Shown here piece after piece: positions 1 to 6,611 of a stretch of 20,945 nucleotides of DNA (positions within the stretch are counted from its first letter, which is position 1; each line of letters opens with the position of its first letter). Position numbers and translations under genes: made by a program. Origin of the DNA: Deltaproteobacteria bacterium. Lineage in GTDB: Bacteria > Desulfobacterota > Desulfuromonadia > Geobacterales > Pseudopelobacteraceae. The stretch spans positions 1-20,945 of the forward strand of contig JACRCG010000104.1 in assembly GCA_016219145.1 (NCBI GenBank), in the 5' to 3' direction. Under the pieces are notes generated by a model that was not told the DNA's origin, ran no database searches, and worked only from the letters and a program-made list of their open reading frames with translations.

Positions 1-555
1 CAACGCACCGTCAACTACGACACGGGTAAAACCCTCCTTGCGCAACTGGTTCAGCTCCTTTTTGTACTCCCCCTTGCGCCCCCGGATCATCGGGGCCAGC
101 AAGGTCAGTTTCGTGCTGGCCGGCAGCAGCATGATCTGATCAACCATCTGGGAAACGGTCTGCGAGGTGATCTCCTTGCCGCAGGAGGTGCAGTGGGGAT
201 GCCCGACGCGGGCAAACAGCAGTCGCAGGTAATCGTAGATCTCGGTGACGGTGCCGACAGTGGAGCGTGGGTTTTTGCTGGTCGTCTTCTGTTCGATGGA
301 GATGGCCGGAGAAAGCCCCTCTATCGACTCGACATCCGGTTTTTCCATCTGCTCCAGAAACTGGCGGGCATAAGCCGAAAGCGACTCGACATAGCGGCGC
401 TGCCCTTCGGCGTAGATCGTATCAAAGGCCAGGGTGGACTTGCCGGAACCGGAAATACCGGTGATGACAACCAGTTGATCGCGGGGAATTTCAACGTCGA
501 TGCATTTGAGATTGTGCTCGCAGGCGCCTTTGATGATAATTTTATCGTGGGCCAT
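1..555 (-). CDS. uvrA: Excinuclease ABC subunit A, N-terminal part (runs off left edge)
   Basis: This is the damage-recognition ATPase of nucleotide excision repair, which works in the cytoplasm with UvrB. The first 185 codons are in the window; a full UvrA is about 940 residues, so most of the gene lies to the left. Visible are the first Walker A motif GISGSGKST (Lys39), the following segment TIYAEGQRRYVESLSAYARQ typical of UvrA, the EQKTTSKNPRSTVGT segment, and a CTSC pair near residues 117-120 in the zinc/insertion region. The ATG at 555 is preceded by AAGGA about five bases upstream on the minus strand. It is divergent from the aminotransferase gene. Identification is secure. Confidence 0.97.
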   Translation of the reverse strand, partial: MAHDKIIIKGACEHNLKCIDVEIPRDQLVVITGISGSGKSTLAFDTIYAEGQRRYVESLSAYARQFLEQMEKPDVESIEGLSPAISIEQKTTSKNPRSTVGTVTEIYDYLRLLFARVGHPHCTSCGKEITSQTVSQMVDQIMLLPASTKLTLLAPMIRGRKGEYKKELNQLRKEGFTRVVVDGAL

Positions 556-586
556 GGGAATCCTTTTTGTCGGAAAATAGCTTGGG

Positions 587-615
587 AATATATCACAATC
601 CGGCGGCGGTTTGAA
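587..615 (-). promoter_or_regulatory. Candidate sigma-70 promoter for uvrA
   Basis: Read on the minus strand, TTCAAA (610-615) is followed after 17 bases by TATATT (587-592). That matches the -35 consensus at 4 of 6 positions and the -10 at 5 of 6. It lies about 30 bases before the uvrA start codon. Assignment is by pattern only; no LexA box was recognised here. Confidence 0.45.
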
Positions 616-762
616 GCGTCTTTGCAATTTACCGGCTGATTGCCGGATTAAGGAGCGGTTTTGATTTGCAGTAAAAATCAAACCGGACACCCCTGGATTG
701 CCCCTTTCTTGAATTCAATTTACATGGTAATGTGTGAAAATTTTCAAGGAGTCCCCTTCACC

Positions 763-1926
763 ATGCGTACAACATTTCTTCCTTTTTCCACACCCAGCCT
801 GGCTGATGCCGAAATCAACGAGGTCGTTGATTCGCTGAAATCCGGCTGGATCACCACCGGCCCCAAGGTCAAGCGTTTCGAGGACGCTTTCCGGGCCTAT
901 GTCGGCGCGCCCTTTGCCGTGCCGCTCAGCTCGGCCACGGCCGGACTGCACCTGACCCTGCTGGCGCTCAAGATCAAGGAGGGGGACGAGATCATCACCA
1001 CTCCGATGACCTTCGCCTCCACCGTCAGCATGATCATCCTCTGCGGTGGCACGCCGGTGCTGGCCGACATCGAGCCGGGCACCCTCAACATCGACGTGAG
1101 CGAGGTCAGGAAAAAGATTACGCCCGCTACCCGCGCCATAATTCCGGTGCATTTCGCCGGCCAGTCCTGCGATATGGATCCGCTCTTCGCGCTAGCCAGA
1201 GAGCATAACCTGACCGTGATCGAGGACGCCGCCCACGCCGCCGGGACCGAATACAAGGGCAGGCGGATCGGTTCGCTGGATTCGATCTCGATCTTCTCCT
1301 TTCACCCCAACAAGAACATCACCACCGGCGAAGGGGGCATGGTCTGCACCGCCGACGAGACCCTGGCCGAAGAGATTTCGCTGCTGAAATTCCACGGCAT
1401 GAGCCGCGAGGCCTGGAAGCGCTTTGCCGCCAGCGGCACACCCAACTATGATATCCTGCTACCCGGCTTCAAATACAACATGATGGACATCCAGGCCGCC
1501 ATCGGCATCCATCAATTGCCGAAACTGGACGGTTTCATCGACCGCAGGAAAGAGATCGCCGGGTTCTACAATCGTGAGTTTGCAGATGTGGCTGAACTGG
1601 CCCTGCCGACCTATGCCCCGTATGAGCAGCGTCACGCCTGGCACCTCTACACACCACTGGTGAAGGTTGAGAAGCTCAACATCGACCGCGACCGCTTCAT
1701 GGAAGAACTGAAAAAGCATAACATCGGCAGCGGCCTGCATTACAAGGCCATCCACCACCACAGCTACTATCGCGATGTCCTCAAAATTGCGGACAGCGAA
1801 CTGCCCAACGCCAGCTACGCCTCGGAGCGGATACTGTCACTGCCGCTCTTCCCGAACATGACGGATGAGGATGCTGCTGACGTTGTGGCGGCGGTTAAAG
1901 AGGTTGTTCGGCTACATCGGCGCTGA
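763..1926 (+). CDS. DegT/DnrJ/EryC1/StrS-family PLP-dependent sugar aminotransferase
   Basis: The predicted protein (387 residues) is a fold-type I PLP enzyme that transaminates a nucleotide-linked keto-sugar, usually from glutamate, for cell-surface polysaccharide or lipid A sugars. It has the N-terminal signature GWITTGPKVKRFE, the VIEDAAHAAG strand that holds the PLP ring, and the internal-aldimine Lys184 in FHPNKNITTGEGG, very close to ArnB. The end (HYKAIHHHSYYR, LPLFPNMTDED) is also ArnB-like. I chose ATG 763 because CAAGGAG lies upstream and homology to the family begins there; the frame stays open back to 661. The exact sugar substrate cannot be told: no partner sugar genes are adjacent. 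It appears monocistronic. Confidence 0.93.
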   Translation: MRTTFLPFSTPSLADAEINEVVDSLKSGWITTGPKVKRFEDAFRAYVGAPFAVPLSSATAGLHLTLLALKIKEGDEIITTPMTFASTVSMIILCGGTPVLADIEPGTLNIDVSEVRKKITPATRAIIPVHFAGQSCDMDPLFALAREHNLTVIEDAAHAAGTEYKGRRIGSLDSISIFSFHPNKNITTGEGGMVCTADETLAEEISLLKFHGMSREAWKRFAASGTPNYDILLPGFKYNMMDIQAAIGIHQLPKLDGFIDRRKEIAGFYNREFADVAELALPTYAPYEQRHAWHLYTPLVKVEKLNIDRDRFMEELKKHNIGSGLHYKAIHHHSYYRDVLKIADSELPNASYASERILSLPLFPNMTDEDAADVVAAVKEVVRLHRR

Positions 1927-1978
1927 AGAAAGACACACTACTCTATTTTGATGTTGCTTGACTTATGTTAACGCATAA

Positions 1979-1998
1979 CTGTACTTTTATAAGTACAG
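1979..1998. promoter_or_regulatory. Palindromic operator of the YefM/RelE-type TA operon
   Basis: CTGTACTTTTATAAGTACAG is a perfect inverted repeat with 8-base arms around TTAT. It sits just before the Shine-Dalgarno sequence of the antitoxin gene. YefM-family antitoxins are known to bind operators built on TGTAC(A) cores, so autorepression is the likely role. A TATAAG hexamer (1988-1993) lies inside it. A TTGACT (1958-1963) lies upstream but at poor spacing. A smaller inverted repeat, TTATG/CATAA (1963-1978), adjoins it. Confidence 0.65.
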
Positions 1999-2011
1999 AT
2001 TGGAGGTTGCC

Positions 2012-2287
2012 GTGACACATACATTATCAATCATGGAAGCACGAAAACAGCTCACGTCTTTGCCTGAAACACTCATGCACGACGATCAGGTTGACGTTCT
2101 TGAAATCACCCGCCGTGGCAAGCCGGTTCTTGCTGTGATGCCGTGGGAATTGTACGAAGCGGTATCGGAAACGCTGGAAGTGATGGCGGATAAAGAGCTG
2201 ATGGCGCAATTGCGCCGGAGCATACAGGAGATGGATTCCGGCAAGCTCATCTCCTGGCAGGATTCCAAGCAGGAGCTTGGCCTGTGA
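2012..2287 (+). CDS. Phd/YefM-family antitoxin
   Basis: The 91-residue protein is predicted to neutralise the RelE-like toxin encoded next to it and to repress its own operon. The N-terminal part (ARKQLTSLPETL, then VLEITRRGKPVLAVMPWELYEAV) is the Phd/YefM DNA-binding and dimerisation fold. The acidic, flexible C-terminal part (about residues 55-91) would wrap the toxin. I chose GTG 2012 because TTGGAGG (2000-2006) lies five bases before it; the frame is open back to TTG 2000, which would place the start inside that ribosome-binding site. It overlaps the toxin gene by four bases (GTGA), the usual coupling in such pairs. Confidence 0.88.
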   Translation: MTHTLSIMEARKQLTSLPETLMHDDQVDVLEITRRGKPVLAVMPWELYEAVSETLEVMADKELMAQLRRSIQEMDSGKLISWQDSKQELGL

Positions 2288-2604
2288 CCTGGAAAATCCA
2301 GCTAACGCCAACGGCATTCAAGCTGTTGTCGGACATTTCCGACCGGCGCATCCGGGAGAAAATCGGAGTGGTGATTGACCGACTGGCTGAAGACCCGCAA
2401 AAGCAGGGTAAAGCGCTGCTTGGTGAATTGTCGGGGTTTCGCAGTACAAGGGCCGTCGGGCAACGCTACCGCATCATTTACCAGATCAGAGGAAACGAGA
2501 TTGTTGTTGTTATTGTTGCCGTTGGCATCCGTCGTGATGGAGCCAGAGATGATATCTACAATCTGGCGAAGAAACTTTTCAGATTGGGGTTGTTGGGCGA
2601 TTGA
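2284..2604 (+). CDS. RelE/ParE-superfamily toxin
   Basis: The 106-residue protein resembles RelE-type toxins, mostly ribosome-dependent mRNA interferases. Visible features are the helical N-terminal half (FKLLSDISDRRIREKIGVVIDRL), the central GFRSTRAVGQRYRIIYQI strand region and the C-terminal VAVGIRRDGARDDIYNLA, which matches the family's GxRxxxxxYxxA ending. It starts with GTG overlapping the antitoxin stop. A run of GTT/GTC codons (about 2500-2522) encodes a valine-rich strand. Whether it is a RelE ribonuclease or a ParE gyrase poison cannot be decided by eye; the RYRIIY arrangement favours RelE. Confidence 0.87.
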   Translation: MTWKIQLTPTAFKLLSDISDRRIREKIGVVIDRLAEDPQKQGKALLGELSGFRSTRAVGQRYRIIYQIRGNEIVVVIVAVGIRRDGARDDIYNLAKKLFRLGLLGD

Positions 2605-2716
2605 ATCAGCCCCGGTATAAATGTCAGCTGCAAGTGATGTTAAAAAACTTCGCATATTTGCAAGCGAGCATTCTGCACATACTCAGCAGAAAAACCAAAA
2701 ACAGGGAGATGAGACC

Positions 2717-2824
2717 ATGGCCATCTGGAAATGCACAACCTGCGGGGCGACCAAGGAAGGGCGCTGCAAACCGCAAAAATGTCCCAAGTGCGAAAGCAAA
2801 GGGACCATCGTCAAGGCGGAGTAA
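2717..2824 (+). CDS. RCKP-type rubredoxin-like mini-protein
   Basis: This is a 35-residue protein of the RCKP-type rubredoxin-like family. The sequence shows CTTC (Cys6, Cys9) and CPKC (Cys22, Cys25), a plausible Fe or Zn site, with the name-giving RCKP at residues 16-19 and an extra Cys17. I chose ATG 2717 because AGGGAG (2703-2708) lies eight bases before it and the family starts with MAxWKC; the open frame reaches back to 2621 without homology. The next gene starts five bases after the stop, so the two are probably co-transcribed. Its biochemical role is unknown; small electron carrier or metal-site protein are the options. Confidence 0.85.
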   Translation: MAIWKCTTCGATKEGRCKPQKCPKCESKGTIVKAE

Positions 2825-2829
2825 AACCC

Positions 2830-3576
2830 ATGCGCGCTCTTTTCATGAATAGAAAAGCCATGCTGACCGTTCTGGCTGCCGTATCGCTGCTGCTCTACGG
2901 CCTCGACTACATTCTGCTCGACCGTAATTTCAAGGAACTTTCGGTACGGTTCCTGGGTAATCTGGCGTTTCTGCCCCTCTACGTCATCATTGTAACCATG
3001 ATGCTGGAGCAGGTGATCAGGGAGCGGGAGCGCCAGACCCTGATGCGGAAGCTGAATATGGTTATCGGCGTCTTTTTCAGCGAAGTCGGCAACCGCCTGC
3101 TGCGGGAGCTGTCACCGTATGTGGTGTCCTGCGACGGGCTGCGTACGCATCTGCTGGTGAACGGTTCCTGGAAGGAGCAGGAGTTCCGCGCTGCCCACAG
3201 CTTTCTTGACGGCGCTGAGATCAGGGTTGACTGTTCCTGCTGCGACAAGGAGAAACTGAAGCAATTCATGGTCGGGCGCCGGGCGTTTCTGGTGGGGCTG
3301 CTGGAGAATCAGAACCTGCTGGAGCATGAACAGTTTACTGATCTGCTCTGGGCTGTCTTTCACCTGATGGAAGAGCTGGAAGCCCGAGAGAATTTTGAAA
3401 ACATGTCCGCAGCAGATACCGAGCATATCAACGGCGACATCAAGCGGGCCTACGGCTATCTCTCTCACGCTTGGCTATCCTACATGCAGCACCTCAAGAG
3501 CGAGTATCCGTACCTCTTTTCATTGGCAATCCGCCTGAATCCGATGATCGAGAATCCTGATCCGCATCTTTACTGA
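2830..3576 (+). CDS. Membrane protein with two N-terminal helices and a conserved cytoplasmic domain
   Basis: I do not recognise a named family. The 248-residue protein begins with two hydrophobic segments, about residues 12-30 (AMLTVLAAVSLLLYGLDYIL) and 40-58 (FLGNLAFLPLYVIIVTMML). An arginine-rich junction (RERERQTLMRK) follows, and then a soluble domain of about 180 residues with several helices and Cys pairs (CSCC). A cytoplasmic C-terminal domain on a small membrane anchor is the simplest reading. I chose ATG 2830 because GGAG (2818-2821) is eight bases upstream; the frame is open back to 2731, overlapping the mini-rubredoxin gene. It probably forms a two-gene unit with that gene. Confidence 0.75.
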   Translation: MRALFMNRKAMLTVLAAVSLLLYGLDYILLDRNFKELSVRFLGNLAFLPLYVIIVTMMLEQVIRERERQTLMRKLNMVIGVFFSEVGNRLLRELSPYVVSCDGLRTHLLVNGSWKEQEFRAAHSFLDGAEIRVDCSCCDKEKLKQFMVGRRAFLVGLLENQNLLEHEQFTDLLWAVFHLMEELEARENFENMSAADTEHINGDIKRAYGYLSHAWLSYMQHLKSEYPYLFSLAIRLNPMIENPDPHLY

Positions 3577-3629
3577 GCCAGCGGATTTCTTGATACCGGC
3601 AGAATTTCAGTTGTCTTCGGCCATATATG

Positions 3630-3661
3630 ATTGTTCTTACAGTAAGGAGGTAAGGAACAAT
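3630..3661 (+). promoter_or_regulatory. Inverted repeat enclosing the ribosome-binding site of the AbrB-like gene
   Basis: The left arm ATTGTTCTTAC (3630-3640) pairs with the right arm GTAAGGAACAAT (3650-3661) over 11 base pairs with one bulged G. The loop (3641-3649) carries most of the AAGGAGG ribosome-binding site, and the first two bases of the start codon lie in the stem. It could act as a DNA operator for the antitoxin or as an RNA hairpin that hides the start codon. Confidence 0.5.
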
Positions 3662-3890
3662 GCTTGCGAAAAAAACATCAAAAAATCAGCTCACGCTGCC
3701 CAAGGAAATCGTTGGCAACTTCCCCGGCATTGATCTGTTTGATGCTGTCATTGAGGATCACCGCATCGTGCTGAAACCGGTAAAGGCTATACCGTTGAAT
3801 ACCTCTCTGGAAGGTCTGCGCGAGAAAATCAGGAAACTCGGCATTGACGAGAACGATGTGGCCGAGGCGGTGAAAGGGGCCAGAAATTGA
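3660..3890 (+). CDS. AbrB/MazE/SpoVT-type antitoxin, apparently without a toxin
   Basis: The 76-residue protein has a swapped-hairpin DNA-binding domain at residues 1-42: KKTSKNQLTLPKEIV, then FDAVIEDHRIVLKPVK. An acidic helical tail follows (LREKIRKLGIDENDVAEAVK), as in antitoxins that usually precede PIN-domain toxins. AAGGAGG (3644-3650) lies nine bases before ATG 3660. No PIN, MazF or other toxin follows: only a 35-codon frame overlaps its stop before the next gene at 4001. It may be an orphan antitoxin or a stand-alone regulator. Confidence 0.75.
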   Translation: MLAKKTSKNQLTLPKEIVGNFPGIDLFDAVIEDHRIVLKPVKAIPLNTSLEGLREKIRKLGIDENDVAEAVKGARN

Positions 3891-4000
3891 CACTTGTTCG
3901 ATTGTGTCTAGCTTACAGAAGATACTCCTCATTTGAGAAGATCACCGGCTCACGTGCGTACGCGGGGCTGGTGAATAACATGTTATCGGGATAATTGAAT

Positions 4001-4531
4001 ATGCGGCTATCTTGTAACACTCTACTAATATTGATCATTTTTTCGACAGCAGCCATCGCTGACACAACTGCTACGTTTATACTTCCGAGTGGCGTTAATG
4101 TTGAAATAATTGAGGCACCATTTCAAAAATCAAATTTCAGAATTGACCGATGCTTGGACGGCAATGAACCATGCTTAATTAATGGACGCATCCCATTCGG
4201 AGCAGCATTTGGGCTACCCAAGACCTATGTCAAAAGCATCAAGATTTCATATAAAGGAAGAGCACATTTTCTAGATGTAACTGACATGTATGACGCCTGG
4301 GGACCTCGCAAACTCCAATACGAAGATTCTTTACGATTCGGGACTACAAGGTTTTTTGGGGGCGAGTGCGATGACCAAAGTTGCTTCCTCAGAGGCATTT
4401 TCTCTGATTCAGATGGGACTTTTGCAGCTGAATGGCGCATTGGTAATGGTAAATCATTTCGCACAGTTTTGACTGACAGTGATGATGTTATCAGTTTGTT
4501 TAAAAAACATATCGACTCGGCACAGGATTAG
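4001..4531 (+). CDS. Predicted secreted protein of unknown function
   Basis: The 176-residue protein starts with a Sec signal peptide (hydrophobic residues 7-19, likely cleavage after AIA at residue 20). The mature part looks beta-rich and has four cysteines in two close pairs (Cys51/Cys58 and Cys123/Cys128), which would suit two disulfides in the periplasm or outside. I do not recognise a family. ATG 4001 was chosen over TTG 3995 because the signal peptide fits; no strong ribosome-binding site is visible. The gene is clearly more AT-rich than its neighbours and is bordered by TA-type genes and a REP-like hairpin, which suggests horizontal acquisition. Confidence 0.7.
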   Translation: MRLSCNTLLILIIFSTAAIADTTATFILPSGVNVEIIEAPFQKSNFRIDRCLDGNEPCLINGRIPFGAAFGLPKTYVKSIKISYKGRAHFLDVTDMYDAWGPRKLQYEDSLRFGTTRFFGGECDDQSCFLRGIFSDSDGTFAAEWRIGNGKSFRTVLTDSDDVISLFKKHIDSAQD

Positions 4532-4545
4532 GGGGAATAGAGTTG

Positions 4546-4577
4546 GTAGGGTGGGCAACTGTTTCATCGTTGCCCAC
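4546..4577. repeat. REP-like palindrome with GTAG head
   Basis: GTAG (4546-4549) is followed by a perfect 9-bp hairpin: GTGGGCAAC (4551-4559), a nine-base loop, and GTTGCCCAC (4569-4577). A GTAG tetranucleotide in front of a GC-rich hairpin is the layout of REP elements mobilised by RAYT (IS200-like) transposases. No RAYT gene is in the window. The hairpin could also terminate transcription of the gene at 4001, but no T-run follows. Confidence 0.55.
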
Positions 4578-4680
4578 GCGGAATTACCACTTCAATAAGC
4601 AAACAGGCTGATTATTGAGGTGCTTACCAAGGAACAAACAGGGACATCTCCCCATTGATTAGATATACAGGAGGTTTTAC

Positions 4681-4950
4681 ATGCCAACCATCTCAATGTT
4701 CTTCGGTATCATCATCAGGATGTTTTACCGGGACAACAAGCAACATAACCTGCCCCACATCCACGCTGAATATCAAGGTGAAGTCGCTGTCTTCGCCATT
4801 ATGGACGGAAGCATTCTTGACGGTTCGCTACCGAATTCCAAGCGGAAGCTGGTTGAAGCATGGATTGAAATTCACCGCGATGACTTGCTTGCCGACTGGC
4901 AGCTTGCAGTCGAGGGCGCAACCGTTTTCAAAATCAAAGGACTGGAATAA
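4681..4950 (+). CDS. DUF4160-domain protein, first gene of a DUF4160-DUF2442 pair
   Basis: The 89-residue protein has the hallmarks of DUF4160: PTISMFFGIIIRMFYRDNKQHNLPHIHAEYQGEVAVFAI, where the HNLPHIHA histidine cluster is the most conserved part, and a following IRDGxxLxGxLP-like segment (MDGSILDGSLPN). AGGAGG (4669-4674) lies six bases before the ATG. The stop overlaps the ATG of the DUF2442 gene by one base (TAATG). The two families often occur as adjacent gene pairs, which suggests a TA-like or complex-forming pair; the biochemical role is not established. Confidence 0.85.
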   Translation: MPTISMFFGIIIRMFYRDNKQHNLPHIHAEYQGEVAVFAIMDGSILDGSLPNSKRKLVEAWIEIHRDDLLADWQLAVEGATVFKIKGLE

Positions 4951-5216
4951 TGAGAAATATACACACAATTAGTGCTAACGATGATTGGACGATTGATGTT
5001 GCCTTTGATGACGGCGTTGAACGCCGATTTGATGTTAAACCATTACTTGACTGCGAAGCGTTCGAGCCCCTGCGGAATCTCAATGCGTTCAAGACAATAC
5101 GTAACTGTGGCTACTTTGTGGAGTGGATAAACGAAATTGATCTTAGCGCAGACACCCTGTATCTGGACGGAGTGCCTTTGAAACAGCCTGATACAGGAAA
5201 GAGACCAACCGTATGA
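4950..5216 (+). CDS. DUF2442-domain protein, second gene of the DUF4160-DUF2442 pair
   Basis: The 88-residue protein matches DUF2442 (NE0471 N-terminal-domain-like fold): a strand pair DWTIDVAFDDGVERRFDVKP, then FEPLRNLNAFKTIR, and the ending VEWINEIDLSADTLYLDG. Its start overlaps the stop of the DUF4160 gene and its own stop overlaps the start of dnaB (ATGA, 5213-5216). All three genes should therefore be translated in a coupled manner from one transcript. An antitoxin or partner role for DUF4160 is inference from gene pairing only. Confidence 0.85.
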   Translation: MRNIHTISANDDWTIDVAFDDGVERRFDVKPLLDCEAFEPLRNLNAFKTIRNCGYFVEWINEIDLSADTLYLDGVPLKQPDTGKRPTV

Positions 5217-6586
5217 GCACCATCGACCCAAAACTCCCCCCACAGAACCTGGATGCCGAGATGTCGATCCTGGGCGGCATCCTGATCGACAACGACGCCA
5301 TCAACCGTGTGCTGGAGAATATCGTCCCGGAAGATTTCTACCGCGAAAACCACCGCAAGATCTTTCTGGCCATGATGCACCTTTCCGACAAGCGCGAACC
5401 GTGCGACCTGGTCACCCTGACCGAAGTACTTCGCAAAAAAGGTGAGCTGGAGGAGGTCGGCGGGGCGGCCTATCTGCTGACGCTGGTAGATTACGTTCCG
5501 ACGGCGGCCAACGTCGCCTATTACTGCAAGATAGTCAAAGAGAAGTCGGTCAACCGCAAGTTGATCACGATCGCCACCGGCATCGTCACCCGCAGCTATG
5601 AAGATCAGACCGATGTCAACGAGCTGCTCGACAAAGCCCAGAAGGACCTGTACGAGATCGGTGAAAACAAGCTGCGGCCACAGTATGTGCCGATCCAGCC
5701 GATCATCAAGGAAGCCTTCAAGATCCTGGAGGGGCTCCACAAGCGCAAGGAACACATCACCGGCACACCCAGCGGTTATGTGGATCTTGATAAAATGACG
5801 GCCGGATTCCAGCCGGGCGACCTTATTATCATTGCTGCGCGCCCTTCGATGGGCAAGACCACCCTGGCGCTCAACATTGCCGAATACGCCAGCGCCGATC
5901 CGCACAACAAGAAGAAAATTCCTTCCGTCATATTTTCGCTGGAGATGGGCAAGGAGCAGTTGGTGATGCGCTTTCTGGCCTCCATCGCGCGGGTTGATTT
6001 TGGCCGGATGCGGACCGGGCACTTCAATGACTCTGACTGGCCCCGGCTTCAGCGGGCCGCCAGCACGCTGTTCGACTCGAAAATATTCATCGACGACAGC
6101 CCGGCCATCAGCGTGCTTGAGCTGCGCTCCAAGGCCCGCCGCCTGAAAAGCGAGCATGATATCGGCCTGATCATCGTCGATTATCTGCAACTGATGAAGG
6201 CCGGCACCAAGGTGGAATCAAGGCAGCAGGAGATATCCGAAATTTCACAGGCTCTGAAGGCGCTGGCAAAAGAGCTGAGCGTGCCGGTAATCGCACTGTC
6301 GCAGCTCAACCGCGAACTCGAAAAAAGGGGCGACAAGCGCCCGATGATGAGCGATTTGCGCGAATCAGGAGCAATTGAGCAGGACGCCGACGTGATCATG
6401 TTCGTCTACCGTGAAATGGTTTACTGCGATCACTGCCGCAAGCGGGATGGCTCCTGCACCCAGGGGCATGATCGCAACGCCGAGCTGATTATCGGCAAAC
6501 AGCGTAATGGCGCCATCGGTGCGGTCAATCTGGCCTTCTTCGGCGAGCATACCCGTTTTGAAAACCTGAGTGATCGCAGCGATTGA
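5213..6586 (+). CDS. dnaB: Replicative DNA helicase DnaB
   Basis: This is the hexameric 5'-3' helicase that unwinds DNA at the replication fork. The 457 residues match the usual length. Visible are the N-terminal primase-interacting helical domain (PPQNLDAEMSILGGIL onward), and the RecA-like C-terminal domain with Walker A RPSMGKTT (Lys215), Walker B IIVDYLQLM and the arginine-finger region KQRNGAIG. A Cys405-X2-Cys408-X6-Cys415-X3-His419 insertion, absent in E. coli DnaB, lies before KQRNG. ATG 5213 overlaps the DUF2442 stop; AGGAAAGAG lies nine bases before it. The next gene follows after 25 bases, so dnaB lies in an operon that begins with accessory genes. Confidence 0.97.
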   Translation: MSTIDPKLPPQNLDAEMSILGGILIDNDAINRVLENIVPEDFYRENHRKIFLAMMHLSDKREPCDLVTLTEVLRKKGELEEVGGAAYLLTLVDYVPTAANVAYYCKIVKEKSVNRKLITIATGIVTRSYEDQTDVNELLDKAQKDLYEIGENKLRPQYVPIQPIIKEAFKILEGLHKRKEHITGTPSGYVDLDKMTAGFQPGDLIIIAARPSMGKTTLALNIAEYASADPHNKKKIPSVIFSLEMGKEQLVMRFLASIARVDFGRMRTGHFNDSDWPRLQRAASTLFDSKIFIDDSPAISVLELRSKARRLKSEHDIGLIIVDYLQLMKAGTKVESRQQEISEISQALKALAKELSVPVIALSQLNRELEKRGDKRPMMSDLRESGAIEQDADVIMFVYREMVYCDHCRKRDGSCTQGHDRNAELIIGKQRNGAIGAVNLAFFGEHTRFENLSDRSD

Positions 6587-6611
6587 CGCGATTTTATACT
6601 GGAGGAAAACT

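Noticed and set aside
709..731. TTGAAT and GGTAAT hexamers before the aminotransferase gene as a promoter
   Set aside because: The spacer is only 11 bases; no acceptable -10 lies at 16-18 bases.
5111..6190. 359-codon open frame on the minus strand
   Set aside because: It is the antisense shadow of dnaB, without recognisable domains or ribosome-binding site.
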